A stretch of 6,406 nt of DNA, from positions 1-6,406 of the forward strand of contig CAKOLD010000047.1 of assembly GCA_934096015.1 (NCBI GenBank), in the 5' to 3' direction. Both the position numbers and the translations under genes were made by a program. Source of the stretch: an uncultured Bacilli bacterium (GTDB taxonomy: Bacteria; Bacillota_I; Bacilli_A; RF39; UBA660). Each line of letters opens with the position of its first letter. The stretch's first letter is position 1. Under the pieces are notes generated by a model. It was not told the DNA's origin and searched no databases. It saw only the letters and a list, made by a program, of their open reading frames with translations. Below are positions 5,358-6,406 of this stretch, one piece after another.

Positions 5358-6406
5358 TTACTGAACTACATAAGGATTACTTTGTGTTCCATCTCCACTA
5401 GTTATTTCGACTTCAGATGAAAGAACTAGCACAGGGCGAATACGCGCCCTTTCATCATAATAAAAATGACCAAACATTGATGATCCCACACCAAAAATAA
5501 TTGCAGTTTCATAACTACCAGTTTCGTCTTCCTTATGAATATATTCTAATGAAGCTGGAGACATAGTCCAATAATCATCATTTGCATTATCCTGTAAATA
5601 ATAATTTGAATTGTTCTGTTCTAAAGTACCTCCAGCAAAAACAACCTCATCAGCACTCAACATACCAGATGAAAGATATATAACTAAATCCACATTGTCA
5701 TTATAGAAATCAGTAGAATAATCACATTTCAATGTAGGATTTTTATTATCATCTCTATTTAATCCGAAAAAATAACTAAAATACGTTGCCTTAGTAATAT
5801 CATCTACTATTTGACGATCTATATCATAATATTTTTTACTTGTTAAAGATACACTGTCACAATAATATGAACTAATCGCCTTAGTCTCGTCTATACTTTT
5901 TTCATAAAACCAAGAGTTAACATACGATAAAGCATCACTAGCATTAAAACTAAAGTCGTTATTTTTTCTTTCAGGATTATTTTTGTAAGAATATCTATCA
6001 GCAGAAATAAATGCTGAATCTGCTAAAGATCTATTATAGTCACTAGAGTTACATTCATGATCTCTATCTGCAAGAGTTATTTTAATACTTCCATCCCCTT
6101 GTACTCTAACAACTCTAAAGCACATTCCTGAGAAATTTACAAAGTTATTTTTGACATTTCCTCTAAAGTAGTAACTTGTTCCGTAATTATCCTCCGTACC
6201 TGCAAGTACTGACTCATTTTCACTACTTGGTTCTACACCTGGTATTGTTAAAGGTTTACTAATTAAATTATCATTACCAATTGCTTTTAATAAAGTACCT
6301 TCACTAGCACTTTCAAATATAGTTCCTACTGCTTCATCTATATTTACTCTCAAACTTAATTCTTTTCCCATATCAAGTGATTGATCTACATCGGTTAGAT
6401 TAGCAT
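5358..6406 (-). CDS. C-terminal part of a large, probably secreted or surface protein (partial)
   Basis: The frame is open to the right edge, giving 348 residues. The ATG at 6371 is probably internal: no ribosome binding site precedes it and 11 more sense codons lie upstream. Numbering from that Met, the conserved core has TSYYFRGNVKNNFVNFSG (65-82), an MCFRVVRVQGDGSIKI stretch (83-98), a segment rich in Asn, Asp, Ser and Tyr, YWTMSPA (267-273) and a closing R-IRPVLVLSSEV block (310-322), then a GDGTQSNPYVV end. I recognise this as a family common in uncultured gut Bacilli, often with pilin-like or signal N-termini that would lie outside this window. The WTMSP...RPVL pairing loosely recalls DUF6273/C-type-lectin-like modules (inference). 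Four cysteines (84, 107, 171, 216) could form disulfides. No C-terminal anchor or LPXTG is visible. The function is unknown; binding or adhesion is only a guess. CG-containing codons look commoner than in the neighbours, e.g. around 5436-5452. Confidence 0.75.
   Translation of the reverse strand, partial: ANLTDVDQSLDMGKELSLRVNIDEAVGTIFESASEGTLLKAIGNDNLISKPLTIPGVEPSSENESVLAGTEDNYGTSYYFRGNVKNNFVNFSGMCFRVVRVQGDGSIKITLADRDHECNSSDYNRSLADSAFISADRYSYKNNPERKNNDFSFNASDALSYVNSWFYEKSIDETKAISSYYCDSVSLTSKKYYDIDRQIVDDITKATYFSYFFGLNRDDNKNPTLKCDYSTDFYNDNVDLVIYLSSGMLSADEVVFAGGTLEQNNSNYYLQDNANDDYWTMSPASLEYIHKEDETGSYETAIIFGVGSSMFGHFYYDERARIRPVLVLSSEVEITSGDGTQSNPYVVQ

Noticed and set aside
5358..6371. Treating the ATG at 6371 as the start of a complete 337-aa protein
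   Set aside because: The frame is open through to 6406 with 11 further sense codons, no ribosome binding site precedes the ATG, and the family normally has a longer N-terminal part.
176..6406. Mycoplasma-type genetic code (TGA as tryptophan), suggested by the low GC
   Set aside because: The tryptophan codons I checked are TGG and all genes read through full length with the standard bacterial code, so TGA reassignment is not supported.
1..6406. CRISPR array, tRNA, rRNA, insertion sequence or phage module
   Set aside because: I found no regularly spaced repeats, no recognisable tRNA or rRNA sequence, no transposase and no terminal inverted repeats on either strand.

Overview
This is an AT-rich, compact bacterial window in which every supported gene lies on the minus strand. 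TAA and TAG stops, TGG-coded tryptophan, purine-rich ribosome binding sites, sigma-A-like promoters and U-tract terminators point to a low-GC Firmicute. The conserved protein at the right edge is of a kind I associate with uncultured gut Bacilli/Mollicutes-like lineages (RF39-type) that use the standard bacterial code. That placement is inference.

In transcription order (right to left): (1) 6406-5358 is the C-terminal part of a large, probably secreted or surface protein, cut by the window edge and followed by an intrinsic terminator. (2) 5267-2407 is a tight lipid operon: a PlsC-type acyltransferase, an acyl-CoA/acyl-ACP synthetase starting 2 bases after its stop codon, and a second PlsC paralogue overlapping the synthetase 3' end, closed by a terminator. 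(3) 2349-176 is an operon of acetate kinase (ackA) and an NrnA-type DHH phosphoesterase with a TTG start, closed by a terminator formed partly by the last nrnA codons. (4) 163-1 holds a near-consensus promoter with a very G-rich spacer, a 29-bp dyad over the predicted start site, and the first 13 codons of a probable exported protein that runs off the window.

The lipid operon looks like an unfused, duplicated version of the Aas arrangement (acyltransferase plus acyl-ACP synthetase). A plausible role is activating scavenged or recycled fatty acids and placing them on glycerophospholipids. AckA makes ATP from acetyl phosphate, and NrnA clears short RNA oligomers and probably pAp. No dramatic new system is visible. 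The most unusual features are the lipid operon layout and the intergenic regions, where terminators, stop codons and promoters are packed into the same few bases.
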